This document shows positions 45,168 through 57,742 of a stretch of 64,000 nt of DNA, piece after piece. Position 1 is the first letter of the stretch; each line of letters opens with the position of its first letter. The notes beneath the pieces were generated by a model, which did not search any database, was not told where the DNA came from, and worked only from the letters and a program-made list of their open reading frames with translations. The DNA comes from Agroathelia rolfsii (Eukaryota; Basidiomycota; Agaricomycetes; Amylocorticiales; Amylocorticiaceae): positions 221,001 through 285,000 of the forward strand of contig JABRWF010000005.1 of the NCBI GenBank assembly GCA_018343915.1, written 5' to 3'. The translations under genes and the position numbers were made by a program.

Positions 45168-48100
45168 ATGGCAGACTTGCCCTTGTACACAGCTTTAAAA
45201 CTATCGAATGTTCCCTCCTCTCCATCCGCCAATCGCTTGCAGTGGACATCAGATGGACAGGCATACTTGATGACTAAAACTGCTTTACATCTTTTTGTAA
45301 ATCGTTCTTCTGCCTTTATTCAAGACACACCAAGATACGATGGTTGATAATTATCTAGACACCAGAGCCTGGGCTCACTTTCAACGCCTCTTCTGTCTTG
45401 ACTTCATCTATACGCGCTGATAAGACACGACCGCTCGGCTGGTATCGGTCCATGATCGAATTCACGAACAATCTCAAAGACGACTCCAACCAAAATCCAG
45501 AGACACCCATTCATTGGCCTGACATCTCCCATGGTGCGTCTAAAACGTGCTTTCTCCTCTTATCCACGACCATAAGCCTTTGGAACCCAGAATTTAGTGC
45601 TGTTACCCTTGGTTCGATGGATGTATCTCTTCGCTCCGTAGCTTGTTCTCCCAGCAACTTGACTCGAGATGCAGGGTCTGATCACTTCATTCTGGAAGCA
45701 GCGACTATCATCAATTGATACATTTTTTTCTTCTTGGCAGCTGCGTGATTGCTATACTCAACTCTAATCTCGAAATTTCTCTTTGGAATGCCTCGAAAAA
45801 CTATCTTAATGGGGAATGGATCAGAGTAGCCTGCACAACGCTATTTTTCAGAGTAGACCAGTTTTGACACAATGCATAGGCATACAACATCTCTGCTGTT
45901 CTCGTTGGCCTCATGAGATCAGAGATAAACTCCATCACGGCTGCGGTATTGCAAGCACAGATAATTAGTACGTGCAATCGTTCGAATTCCTTATTGGTAC
46001 GGGGTAATCAGGGCTCTCCACAACGCTTTAGGTGTGGCCTGGTCGAAGCAAGCTGATTTCGGTATACTACCCACCCCTGGTATTGATGGCTCCCTTCTGG
46101 TTATGGGAAACAGGGCTGGCTCTTTAATTTTTATGAGGTCGGCTGCTTTCGCTTTTCTGGCTTTACTCGAGACATTGTGCTGACTGCATCTTGAGGCACC
46201 GCCCAACTGGAGATCGAATGCGTTTTCTTCACTGTATGACGATCACTAATAAATGGATAACCCATCTTGCATGGTCATCTTGGAATTGTTTTCAACCCGG
46301 ACAATGTACAATGTATGAATTTCTACAACAATCGTTGTACTTACCAGCTCCATACAGGTGAGGCTTTACTGGCATATTCTACCTCCGATGGGCAGGTTGG
46401 GCTTGTCAAAGTTCAAGAATCACTCCAAGAGCGATGGATGGATACCGATCACGAAGAACCAATCAAGCTCCGAGCTGAGGTTGTCGATACAGGCTCTCAA
46501 TCCCTAGTAACAGATAACCGAGGTATAACAGCTCTTGCATTTGTAGAACCACCTGGTCGCAAGGTATGTGCTCAACACAGTTTGTAATTAACGGAATTAT
46601 CATCAATATAATCCAATTTCAGCCAATTCTTGTAATTGCGAAACCGGGGGTCATTTATCTATTTGCCTCATCAATTTCAACTCTTCCCGGGTGGACCGGA
46701 GCTCATTTGTTACCACTTCAAACACAGCGCAATTCTGCAGGATCATCTGCTTTACATCCGGTCTGTGGTATCCAATACATTAACAACCTAGACGCCGTCA
46801 TCATAGGGCTCTACGATGGATCACTCCATACCATTTACAATCTTTCTGTAGAGCCTTACCTTTCAAGACCTCAAGGTGAAAACGTTGAAGCGAGTCATAC
46901 AAGCTCTCAGGCACTATCTACGCTTGTGAGGTCCATATTTTTCCAAACAGAACCTGAATACACGCGCTTCACGGACGTGAATCGTACTAGTGGATTTATC
47001 TCCTATGACGGCTCTTCTACTATGATGTGGGCTCACGAGTAAGCAATTATAACCCTTTTTCTTACATCGCGACCATACACCTCATGATTGCTCTTCAAGG
47101 CCCTGGTCTCCGGTCGATTTGGAATATAAACCTGATGCTAAACATTACGTCAAACTGATCGTAGCGCAGCTCTGGCCTGATGACGATGACCTCGCTGAAG
47201 TGAAAGCATTCGCTCGCATACTACAAAGTTCTAAAGCCGGTAAACCTTCTCAGACCTGTTCTTAACGCCTAGGAGCTAAAGCACAGGTAACCATAAAAAT
47301 CAGCGGATGGTGTGGTACCAATGTCTCTCTTACGGCCTCTATTCCTACGCCTTAACAAGTTGCGGAAAATACGTGCAGATGTTCTCGGAATTATCCGAGT
47401 GGACTCAATGACTGATAAAGAATCTGTGACGGTTCCGCCATGGACTGGTCCGCTTGGACAGGGCGTCAGGGCTACCTTCCGTAGTTCACTCTGGAGGAAT
47501 CTATTTGGATGGGACAGTTTCCTGACGATTCGGATGAGGCTATCTATCGCAGACTTCCTTTGGGTGAGCTACTGCACCCGAGCTTTGCTTCGGCACCTGC
47601 TACGCTTAGTGCTATTTTTTTTCTCTTATTATATCATCGTTGACATTTATTTGATGCAGAAGTATTCCGAGGACGATATCGAGCGGGGAGAGTGCGGCGT
47701 CATTGCTCAAAACCTCCTCGACGCTATCCAACATCGTGTCTTGCGCACGCTCATCCGCCACTTAGCCGCGGCAACATCACTCATCTCCTGTGAGTCCCAC
47801 CTCGATCGTCCGCCTACCGCAACATGAGTCTCTAGAACGCTATCTAGACTTGTTGATTAATGCTCCTTTTGTCACAAATTTAGCCAAGGAGATGCCATTT
47901 GTTCTGCGCATACTAGCACAATGTGCGCCAGTCTCAGGGTGTCCACCAGATCTCTCCGCGGAAGGTCAAGAGCTACGAACGGCGCTCCACGCGATCCATC
48001 CAGAGGCATGTTCTGTAGGGTCTAATGAAACCTGTCCAGCTTGCCAAGTCGAGGTCCCGCTCAATGAAGTCGCAAAAGCCCAGTGCAAGAATGGCCATGT

Positions 48101-48486
48101 CTGGTGTACGTGTATCATGTCAACGTTCTTTTTTCCTCTTTTTCGTTCTATCTTTAATAATTTCGTGTCCTACACGAGCTAAAAATGGATGGCATTCCTT
48201 CGCTTTTTCGTTTTTGCTATTAGACCGGTGATGATACTAATACTGATTGATGTTCTCACACTCTTTAGCTCGATGCAGCATTACCTCGTTCGTCTTGTCG
48301 ACTGCCATGGTTCGTACCTGTGTCGGTTGTGGTCGAAAAGCGTTCTTGCCCCCTTCAATGCGAGAAGAATACCCGAAATCATCCAACTGGCTACCGACTG
48401 CAGCGCAGAGCTGGATTGTAGAGGAGCTATTAGAAGCTGTTAATCGTTGCCTTTTCTGTGGTAATAATTTTGTACGGTTATTGTAG
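45168..48486 (+). CDS. TFIIIC subunit with WD40-like N-terminus and C-terminal zinc finger
   Basis: RNA polymerase III factor that binds tRNA promoters (GTF3C4/Sfc9/Tfc8-type). Many exons: 45168-45296, 45359-45675, 45741-about 45835, then several to the end. It opens M-A-D-L-P-L-Y and gives N-R-L-Q-W-T-S-D-G-Q-A-Y-L, then T-P-E-P-G-L-T-F-N, the usual first blade. Further blade motifs include V-A-W-S-K-Q-A-D-F and W-I-T-H-L-A-W-S. The C-terminal zinc finger has C-P-A-C, C-K-N-G-H-V-W, C-V-G-C-G-R-K-A-F-L-P and C-L-F-C-G at 48020-48486. Around 45836-46010 the splice pattern is unclear, and one donor near 46138 (AG|GTCGGC) is unusual. A local sequence error or a damaged exon is possible. Confidence 0.82.
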
Positions 48487-48793
48487 ATCGAGTGGAAGGA
48501 AAAACACCGCGCATATATTGTGCTCTACGTCGTTTCAAACTCTATTGCAATCAGAAGGGGGAAAAAAACATACAAGTTCATTGCAGTGCGAAATGATTTG
48601 GAAGAGTGGATATTGATATTGTACAGGCAAGGTTGGTTAATTTGTGAAGAAAACAAGCGACAGAGTTTCAACAGCGGTTGGAACAAAAATTCAAAGCGGG
48701 AGAGCAATACAAAAGCAAAGTCAGACATCGACAAAGAGGGCAAGGAATCATAATCATGTATATGTTGCATCTGCATATATCAATTCTTGATCC

Positions 48794-50391
48794 TCAAGAG
48801 ACGCAACGGCGCTTTCGCCTGGGAATCACATCCAACTCATCCGGAGATCCATAGTCGTAGTCATCCATGGTCATTTTCACATAGTGGCGAATTCGACGAG
48901 CAGGAACACCGATAAAACCTAGGTTACTGGAGCAGAACCCTGGCTTGAGTAAGATCTCGTCGTCCAAACCGGACAGCACCTCCTTTAGATGCAGCTTCGC
49001 GTGTTTGTTGGAAGACATATGGGGACGGGAAGCTGAAATAGAGTCCGATGGACCAGAGGTAAGGCAATAGGCTCCCGATAGCAGCTTAGGCTCTGTTGCT
49101 GCGAGAGAGACTGGTTGAGAGCCCGGAGGCAATCTAGACGCCGAAGATAAGCGAGGAACAGTTTTGGAAGCAGTTGAGTTTCGAATAGCCGCGGAGGATC
49201 TGAGTTCAATAGGTTCGAATTCTACAGAAATCTTTTGACTAGAAAAAAAAGTATCAATACCCTGATATAGCATAAAGAAAAGAGCAAATACAAACGCAGG
49301 GGCAACGTTCGCTGAGTTTCCTGTGACTGATTCTATTGTCAGCCGAGAAGACATAAATCAATTGGCAATGGTACCTGGTTTTCCTCCAACACCTGTGCTC
49401 GGGAAAACTTCCTTCGTTACTGATGATGATTGTTTAGTATTAGAGAGACGCTCTTCGCTAGGCCGAATTATTTTTCCATCTTTGAGATGTAAGGTCAAGG
49501 CACGTTCACGAAATCAGATAAACTACTCTTGCCGCTTCTCATTACTCTGTTGGGCTTGATATTACGAACACGGAAATAATTTGAGGATGAAACAGGAGTA
49601 AAGCACTCAGATGACTTGTGAAAATAATTTACATCGACGCGTCTAGGAGGGGTTGAATGGTCAAGTGGTTGAGGAAAATCGCGAGTATCATCAAATACAA
49701 ATGAGGGTCTTGAGCTGGAAGATTCTGAGAACTGAGTATTCTGTATATTAGAAGCAGATTTTCTGGGGTTCTCAGATTTGGATACAGATGGCAGAGGTTT
49801 GGAGTTCTTAGAGGCTTTATAGATTGGGGTGTGCGAGCGCTTATCAGACAGATGTTCACTAGCGGGTGGGTACGGATTATAGAATGAGCTGGCATTTTTG
49901 TTTTGAGATTTCATGAGATCAGCGAACATGGAGCTTTTAGAATGCTTTTCAGAGGAGCGAGTGTATGGGTTATATGTAGTATTTTCCTTGAGAGTACAGG
50001 TTTTGGTTGCTGAGGAGATGGTACGGATGCTAGTAGGGTGAATGAGTGTTGACTTGGGTGCGGCAGCATTTGGCAGAAGCAAATTGGATGCGCTATTGGT
50101 AGAACGAGACCGATGGGTGAGCTTAAGAGGCTGGGGTATGTTTATGGAGGATATTCCTTCTAGTTCCTGACGGTCATTGTTCTCTGACCTGGGATTGTTG
50201 ACTGGAGCAGTTCTTAGCACGAGCCGGGCGCGTTTGAGCATTCTGCGTGTCATCTCAGCATGGGTGATTTGTATTTCTGGATCTTCAAATGGCTTGAGCG
50301 GAGATGAGCTCATGTAATTGAAATATGGCTCATTTCTACGTCTTTTGTGTGCGTAGGTGTATTTTGGCCTGGTGCCGGAGCGAGAGTTCAT
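48794..50391 (-). CDS. Ser-rich protein of unknown function
   Basis: Long first exon from ATG 50391 (M-N-S-R-S-G-T-R-P-K-Y-T-Y) to about 49500, then one or more introns between about 49500 and 49230, then a last exon ending at TGA 48794-48796. The N-terminus is basic (K-R-R-R-N). The middle is Ser/Asn/Pro-rich and likely disordered. The C-terminal exon has a conserved-looking segment, L-K-E-V-L-S-G-L-D-D-E-I-L-L-K-P-G-F-C-S-S-N-L, and ends with a basic stretch R-R-K-R-R-C (possible nuclear signal). I do not recognise it. It is divergent from the next gene, with about 215 bp between starts. Confidence 0.6.
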
Positions 50392-50606
50392 GAGGGAGCT
50401 GAGTGTATGCGAAGGGAAGGAACTAGGCGTGACAGAGTAACGGTGACATGTGCTACAGAGCATCCGAAATCCGACTGCGGGAGCAAATTCCACGTCGACG
50501 TCAACGGGGCAAATGCCAGTGGCAATCTCCTCCATCCAAAGTCTGGCGCCTGGTGCGACTATACCCCACTTCCCACTTCCTTCTTTTTTTCTATCCATAA
50601 TCTGCC

Positions 50607-53405
50607 ATGGCGGTCTCCAGACGAGCACCCGTCGTTCCCCAGTCCTCACAGGCAAAACCATCTGCTTCATCTTCGCCAAAGAAGGAGGCTGTCCCAGTAA
50701 CCAACGGCCCCAAGCCGTCCAAGAAGGTAGCACATGAGCAGGTCAGTTTTCTACTTCATGTGAGATGACGGAACAATACGTCTTAGAGCCCTGAAAGCAT
50801 CTCATTATTTTTTGGATTTTTAAACTAACGGCCTACTTCTCTAGGATAATGGCACATCAAAGAAAGGCAAATCGAGCGGAAAGCACAAGAAATCCAAGGC
50901 ATGTCCCCGCTCGAATTCAAATATTAACCCTCTATCTTATCCTCGCTCAGAAATCCCGTGGAAAGCCCAGGGACCTGGTGGATACGCTGACCCGCATTCT
51001 CATTACCATCTTTACCATCTATGTCTTCTCTGTCTGTCCCACCGACGAGAAGCTGGAGTCTCAAGTCTGCAAGGGCATTGCGAATTACCGGCGATACGTT
51101 CTGGAACCCTATCTTTTCCCTCAGCTTCAGGCCGTAGCTGAGCATCCTGTGGTCAAACCATATGTTGATACAGCCAAACCGTATGTGGAGTATGTTGTCA
51201 AGACAGCTACCCCCATCTTGGCCCGCACTCAGGACGAATTCAACAATCGGATTGCGCCTCAGTGGAACAAACGCATCATACCCCAATGGGAGAAACGCGT
51301 CGTGCCTCAGTGGGAGAAGCGTGTGGTACCTCGATGGGAGAAATATGCATCTCCGCACATCCATAATGTGCAGAAGCAAGTGGAACCATACACTTCCTTC
51401 GTTGAAGATGTATATTCTGAACGTTTGGTCCCCCAAGTGACCACGGCTGCGCGTACCGTCCAGCGATGGCAACGAATCGCACAACCATATGTTGCCTTTG
51501 CCGCATCGAAGACTCACCAGGGTTACCAGTTCGCGAAGCCATACGCCCTTCCCCTCTGGCGGCATTTCTTGAATCTAATTGGTCACATTCTGTCCTCTCT
51601 CCAGGACCAGCGCAGACAGTTTGTTGACCCTCATGTCGCGCAACTTTGGGACAAGGTGAAGGAGCTCAGCGGCGCCAAACCCAAGTCAGTTTCTAGCTCT
51701 ATATCACAATCGCTTACCCAATCGGCAAGTCAAGTAACCGGACCTACGTCCTTTACTTCGTCACCCCTAGCAACCCACAGCAATGATGAAGGTGTGTCGC
51801 TTCTTCATCCATTGTATTGCCGGAAATTTCGGAGCTAACATTCATCCCATCAGGGACAATTGACCCGGATCCTAAAGCCATCCCCTCGAGTTCGTCGATA
51901 AGCGTTGCAAATGAGGTTACTGCGTCTATTTTGCACACAGCCTCAGAATCTGCCCATGAAACAGCTTCTTCTATTCTGTCTCAAGCCTCGAGTATTGCAT
52001 CATCCCTGCCTTCCAGCTCTGTTGTCTCAGCCGCTACCGAGGCAGTGGCCTATGTGATTGATTCAATTGTAACTTCTGCTTCTGACACCTTGCCCGCGGC
52101 CGTATCGCCTGTTGAATCGTTCGCCACTACGGGGCCTTCGATGATCACATCGGTTGTCTCTACGCCTACCAACGAACCAGTGGCAGTGGATGACGTCGAT
52201 TTGGATGCCTTCTATGCGGAACTAGGACTTGACTCGGTTGAGAGTAGTACTGCAGAGTCCGCGGCGTCCCCCAGCGCTACACAGCACATTCCCACGCCTG
52301 AAGAGCTCGAAGAACGGAGGTTGTTGAAGGAAAAACAGACTGCGGAACAACGTGCGGACATCACCGGACGTCATACCAAGTGGGAACATGAGCTCGAGAG
52401 CTTGATCAAGGCACACAAAAAGACACTCCGCCGGAAGCTCGTCACGCTGCGCAAGCAGGGGGCAGCCGAGCTCAAGGAACACAAAGCCATCCGGGAACAT
52501 ATCGAGAGCTTAGTGACCGAGGCCGAAAAGTTCCTGAAGGGCGCCGAGTCCTACCTCAAGAATCTCAAGAAGGACACCAAGGATGACCAGGAGAAGATTG
52601 GCATGTGGTCTAAAGTTGTGGACAAAGTTGAAGAGAAATTCAATGGACGACTGGACGAGACTGTGAAGGTTGTTGACTCGTGGTATGATAACCATCACGC
52701 TAAGGAACTGAAAGAGGTACGTACACTGATTTTTTTTTCCTGGCCTAGCGTGGATTGCGTTTACTGATGAGTGATTAACCATAAATAAACTAAGGTCGAG
52801 CAATTGTGGCTTGAAGTCAACGAATTAGCGCGCCAGGCACAGGCAGACATCGGCATGGACTATTCGTATCTTGATGACGTTACGTACGAGGACTGGCAAC
52901 GCTATCACAAACTCATGGATCGTGAGTCATTTAATATTTCCTTGTTTTTATTTTATTTTATTTTTTTACACATCACCCCGCATCATTCACTCGCGTAGAG
53001 AGCAACGAGTTCAAGCATGCCGCCCTCAGCATCCAGAACGGCACCCACCCATCTCCGCCGATTAACCCTGTACTAGAGATCGTTGATGAGTTTGAATCAG
53101 AGGTCCAGGACGTCGTGCTTGGCTTTGAGACCCGCTTGCGCCGCATCAAACGCACGGGCGAGCGCGCCTTCTCCGGCACAGATTCACCCGCGGATGGTGA
53201 TGACGATGAGAAAGAGAGCATATCGCAAGAGACTTCCAAGCCTGAAGACGTCTCGATTCTCCCCATACCTACCGATGATGCGCAGTCTCCGGCAATTTCA
53301 GATATCCCACAAGTTATCATAGGACGTTCAAAGGAGGAAGTGGTTGAAGCTTTCGAGAGGTTCGAGGAACAGGAGACCCCAGTTACAAAGCCTAGTGACT
53401 CTTGA
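50607..53405 (+). CDS. Membrane-anchored coiled-coil protein (She10/Osw7-like layout)
   Basis: Six exons: 50607-50741, 50845-50898, 50951-51791, 51854-52716, 52795-52921 and 52999-53405. The second intron seems to have a GC donor (AAG|GCATGT). A Lys-rich N-terminus is followed by one hydrophobic segment (I-L-I-T-I-F-T-I-Y-V-F), likely a membrane anchor. A repeat region follows with P-Q-W-E-K-R-V-V-type nonapeptides (about 51260-51345) and K-P-Y-V units, then a Ser-rich region, then a long charged coiled coil, then an acidic C-terminus. The order of anchor, P-Y-V repeats and coiled coil recalls She10/Osw7 proteins of spore-wall and septum biology. I give this only as a resemblance. An alternative is a basidiomycete-specific ER or envelope protein. 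Confidence 0.7.
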
Positions 53406-54633
53406 GAAGTCCCTGAACGGGCCGTTAGGAGCTTAGTAGAAGATTTACCCTCAGAGGCTGTGCATTCCACTGAGTTGTAGCGACGGCGCTGATGATCATT
53501 AATTAGTGTAGGGCGTACCGACTTGTGATGTTTCTGTGATGCGACAATGTCATGGACTCCGCCTCCCTTCCATTGCCTTCATTGTTTTTATCAGCTTCGT
53601 TTTCCCATGTTGTCTTTTTTTTTTTTTTTTTTAATTCTTTGATTTACCTTTTTTCAAGCCATCTTTTTTTTTTTTTGTTTACAATTGCTTAAATCGCTAT
53701 TCCTTATTTTATTTTATTTCCCCCCTACAAATCAAGTTCTGATGTTCCTGTCGAGGCTATCGTCGTTTACTACCCTGTTCCCAACACTTTGCAATATTAT
53801 CTGCGTTTTACATTCGCACACAGCTATTGATGGGCGTCATAATTATGTTTTTGGCCTCACACGTCATATTATTCACGACCTACTTGATTGAGTGTCAGTG
53901 GCATTCTTCTATGGATCTGTTTATACCAGCAACCCACTGACACATGGTACTGATAAGCATTCCGTGACGACTCATTCCGATGGCCTTGGCGCCATGCCGT
54001 GAACGGATATGGAACAATGGTGTTACATGGCGAAACGCTTGAATCAAACCAAACCCAGGGACTGTCAAGGAAGTGAACTTTTTTTTTTTTTTTACATGGT
54101 TGGAGGTTGGTTGGAATGCCGGTGTGTGGGGAGGGGGGTGCTCAGGCAAAACAACTCTGTGCACACAATCATATCCCTGAACCTGAGCCACATGAGCGCA
54201 CTCGATTCCTGGTATCTCTATCGTCATCAAAAAAGTATTAAGTGCTAGAGCCCAATCAGCGGATCAATCTTTCCCCATCTGTAGTTTTTCCCTTCGCACA
54301 TGCGAATCATATGGGAATTGGACCACCGTAGTCAGCGCCGTTCATTTTAGTCTTTACCTATGACCGCAAGAGTGTTTCTCAGTTTTATCGCTTCAAAAAA
54401 CAATGCCATGATTATATGAACATCGCAATAAAATAGAGTAGAGTGGAGTATATATGAAACAAGGTACAGACGAACTAAATGTCAAGAAAAAAAGCCATCC
54501 GGTGATGCTAGGTAGGAAGCGAGGTTGCCATAGGAGAATTGAGTCGATGGTCAGCATAGATGCCTCAATTTGTCGACGGCCAGGTCCCAGTAATGAAGAT
54601 AGGTTAATTGAATCCAAGGAGAGGAATCTCGGG
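53406..54633. other. Intergenic between convergent genes
   Basis: About 1.2 kb between the coiled-coil gene and the HP1-like gene. Long poly-T runs at about 53616-53680 and 54070. No gene supported. Confidence 0.5.
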
Positions 54634-55669
54634 TTACTTTTTACGAACAGCCTGCTCGTTGGCTCCCTTCCAGCGCAGATTCGATTCGTAGAATTTGATC
54701 ATCTGAGCAAGTGGAGTGGTTAATCGCACAGAATCTACCAGAGGTCCATGCAGAGATGATACCAACCTTCTGGGGAAACTTTTCATTGCAGATTTCCGTA
54801 CTCTCTCTAATTCGTTTCCCCCCATGAGCTTCAGTCCTGTCAGAAAGATATAGATTGAGACGTTCAAAAAATGGCAGACAAATACTAACAGGCTGAAGTA
54901 GGCCCATAGCTTGCCGTCTTCGGTTTTTTCTACAGTGTCCACCCGCTCAATTAAATGTTCCCATGATTTTGCGTTCCTCCATTCCTCCATGTTTCCAACC
55001 TCTTCCTCTGCTTCTGTCACTGTATTCTTAGCTGGCTGACTTGGCGTCTCGCTTTTCTTGCTCTTCTTTTGCCTCTGTGTCTCCTGTTCAGCCGAAACCA
55101 TTTCTATATCAGAGTCATCGTCAGCTGGCTTTCTTCCGCGCTTTTTTGAGGGCGGTGCAGAGGCAGATTCAGAGTTGGCAGCTGATGCACGAGCTTGAGA
55201 TGTCTTTTTGATCGAGGCGCCGCGACCCTTTTGTTTTGCCCAATACTCGTCGACTAATTCCTGAGCATGGCTACATACCAGGTGTTTCAGACAGTGTCAC
55301 GGAAGTGGTTTAACATATAACACGTACACGGCATCATTTTCATCTACCCAACTATTTTCGCTATCGGGATATCCTTTCCATTTGACTAGATAGCCTAACC
55401 TACCCTGTGTAGTGAAGACGGGATTCGTTTGATATCTAGAAGGCACCACAAGAGAGGTCAAGGCTTGCCTGGGGGAACTTGCCCTTCTTAGCATCCAATA
55501 TTTTCTCGATTTCGTATTCTTCCTCATCCTCGTCTTCGTCTCCGTCAGCTTCCACCTCATCCTCGCCCTTGTCGTTGTCATTGGTGTCTTTGAGCTCTAA
55601 CTCTTCAATCGGGCTTCCTGAGCCTTTCTTCTCCGCCTTTCTTCTATCGCTGACAGATGTAGGAGCCAT
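54634..55669 (-). CDS. HP1-like heterochromatin protein (chromodomain and chromoshadow domain)
   Basis: Starts M-A-P-T-S-V-S-D-R (ATG 55669) with an acidic leader. The chromodomain runs across two introns: E-Y-E-I-E-K-I-L-D-A-K-K-G, then G-Y-L-V-K-W-K-G-Y-P-D-S-E-N-S-W-V. The aromatic cage positions (Y, W, and an acidic/aromatic third) are present, so binding of methylated H3K9 is expected. After a Lys-rich hinge (K-K-R-G-R-K) comes the chromoshadow domain: S-W-E-H-L-I-E-R-V-D-T-V, then K-L-W-A-Y-F, then M-I-K-F-Y-E-S-N-L-R-W, ending ..A-V-R-K-K at TAA 54634-54636. Two introns inside the shadow domain are needed to keep this frame. Role: heterochromatin and silencing, as Swi6/HP1. Confidence 0.9.
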
Positions 55670-56374
55670 GTGTGATATGCGTGCGCGTGTTTTTCGTGTA
55701 TAATATAGAAGTGTCGCGTCGGAGGAAGATGGAAAGTATGTGCTGTCCGTATAGTGGTCGCGGTTGAAGATAAATGACGACTGCTTCCGGTGTTCAATTG
55801 ATCAACAAACACGTCCATGACTTTTGAACAAGAAGACGGCTAATTGTACAATTCTTCGAAAACCTGAACAATCTATACATATTGTGCGAGTCAAAGAGAG
55901 CATTCACATCACGGCCAGGTCCTTTTTTATTTTTTTATCTTATAATTACGATCGGTTACTATCGTAACTTGTAAATTGCGATATCAATTCAAGCTATTGG
56001 CTGTCACCCTACACGAGCATGTTTGTCGCGATGCCTACACAATCTGTGTTGCATGTGGATTGTTGGTCTAGCCTGAATTTTGATCGTTTAATTTATGGTA
56101 TTTGCACGTCGGCTTCATCTCAACCTTATGGATCCCCAAATATTGTAGCGTTACTACATAAATATTCATCAACATTTATTTGTTGCTACTTATGGGTTAA
56201 CCCGTCATGAAGTTTGGATAGGACATAGTGCAAAGCCATTCATAGCGACGCATACTGATGAAAGACAACCGGATAGACGTCCTTCAGTTAGTGGTTACAT
56301 TAAATGGATCCCGACAGCCAAAATCAGCAGATTATAATAGTAACAAGATAATGCAAGATAAAGAACGATGTCCG
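55670..56374. other. Intergenic, HP1 promoter to Y14 3' end
   Basis: About 700 bp, AT-rich. Nothing supported beyond the HP1 promoter and the Y14 3' UTR. Confidence 0.5.
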
Positions 56375-57138
56375 TTAATCTCTGTCCTTGCGTCGGGAAG
56401 GCGATGCACTACGGCCTCGTCCACCACGGCCTTTCTTGGGACCTGTCGGTGGGGGTCTTACAAACGCATAGTCACATTGAATTGTTTGCTCGAGAAGTTG
56501 GCTACCGGAAGCCTCGTCAATGGCTTTCTGCGCCTCACCCATGGTCTCGTATTCCACAAGAGCATATCCCTGTAGAAGAGGTCACCATTATAGGGTACAT
56601 AGCATTGAAAAATGTACGATTAGGAGCAGACCTTCACATAACCCGTCCGCCGGTCAAGGTTAAGATGCAAGTTCTTGATATCACCGTATTCGGCAAATTT
56701 GTCGGAGACATCTTCCTCCGTTGCCTCTTCGTGTACATTGGTGACGAGAACGATCCAACCCTCGACGGCTAAAAGATAGCGTCAGTCATAAAGAGGAAGG
56801 TGTCACGGAGGCAGGGCGTACATCGAGCAGCTCTCACATCGGCAGTAGACTCCACACGATCATATTTTGGTTCTGTGACGACTGTCTGATCGTTGTTCCC
56901 TGTTAATACATATGTTTGAGTGTTGGAGAGATGATTGATTAGGCTAGCAGAGGGCCAGCATGAGCAGAAGTTGAAATCATCACACACCAGTGTTTTGGAA
57001 GCCTCTTCCTTTTCGTCGGACGGCGCCACCGGAGGCGACTGGAGGACAAAGGCGATGCATGTGAGAGCTCGATGTAAGTCATGCAGACACTGCAGGAGTG
57101 CTCATACCATCGTCAATGTTCATTTCATCGTCAGACAT
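56375..57138 (-). CDS. Y14: Exon-junction complex protein Y14 (RBM8A)
   Basis: RRM protein that binds Mago in the exon-junction complex, marking spliced mRNAs. ATG 57138 opens [10 protein letters not shown]. Several short exons follow. The RRM begins [20 protein letters not shown], continues [21 protein letters not shown], and has RNP1 [12 protein letters not shown]. These are close to the animal Y14 sequence as I remember it. The C-terminal Arg/Ser-Gly tail ends S-P-S-R-R-K-D-R-D. The E-E-A-T-E and L-N-L-D-R-R-T-G motifs separate it from other RRM proteins such as Cbp20. A decayed piece of this gene lies at 3655-3755. Confidence 0.93.
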
Positions 57139-57742
57139 GGTGGTTCGAAGCGTGCAAGGGTAAGGTCACGCCAGTCGCGTTGAATCCGTGCTCAATGTAG
57201 AACCCACAGACAGCAATCCTAGGGCCGAAAACCCTGGGGTTATAGTGCCGGAATCCGAAGCGATAGCCACTGGTAGCAATTGGGGTGTTTCCATTACTAG
57301 TCACTTAGCGTCTAATGCAGGACACACTTTTTTTGCCGAGATTCTTGTCAGGGCACCCTACAGATTAGCTTTGTCGAAACTTATTCATGATGCATGATGA
57401 ATCGGCAGACTCATCACAGCATGCATAGCCGCCTTTTGAACGCTCTTATTTTCCCCAGGGATAGAAGATCTTCGATGTTCTTGGAGTGGTCTATGAACCA
57501 TGTCGTCGTGGACAACGCGATACTTTGGACCAAGACCCTACCCGATCCCTTCCAGTTTGCATCATCCCAGACCCTGGGACTTGGACGCCACTTTCTGTCT
57601 CATTGCTCTTTCAGCAGTTATGCATAGTAGCTCAACTCCGGATAATTGGCCTGCTATCCGGTCAGAATGTCTTTAAAAGCAGTTGTCTCGGATACGTACA
57701 TCTTCCACCAAACTCCAGTCCCTCGTTGAGACAACTAAACAT
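57139..57742. promoter_or_regulatory. Divergent promoter of Y14 and the MYND gene; source of the 3.9-4.3 kb duplicate
   Basis: 604 bp between two divergent ATGs. From about 57235 rightwards it has a degenerate second copy upstream of the copy A gene (3875-4310). The word TTTAAAAGCAG about 70 bp before the MYND ATG is kept in both and may be a TATA-like element. Confidence 0.65.

Noticed and set aside
56375..57138. First reading of the RRM gene as cap-binding protein Cbp20
   Set aside because: The motifs [17 protein letters not shown] and G-Y-V-K-G-Y match Y14/RBM8A. Cbp20 has different flanks and RNP sequences.
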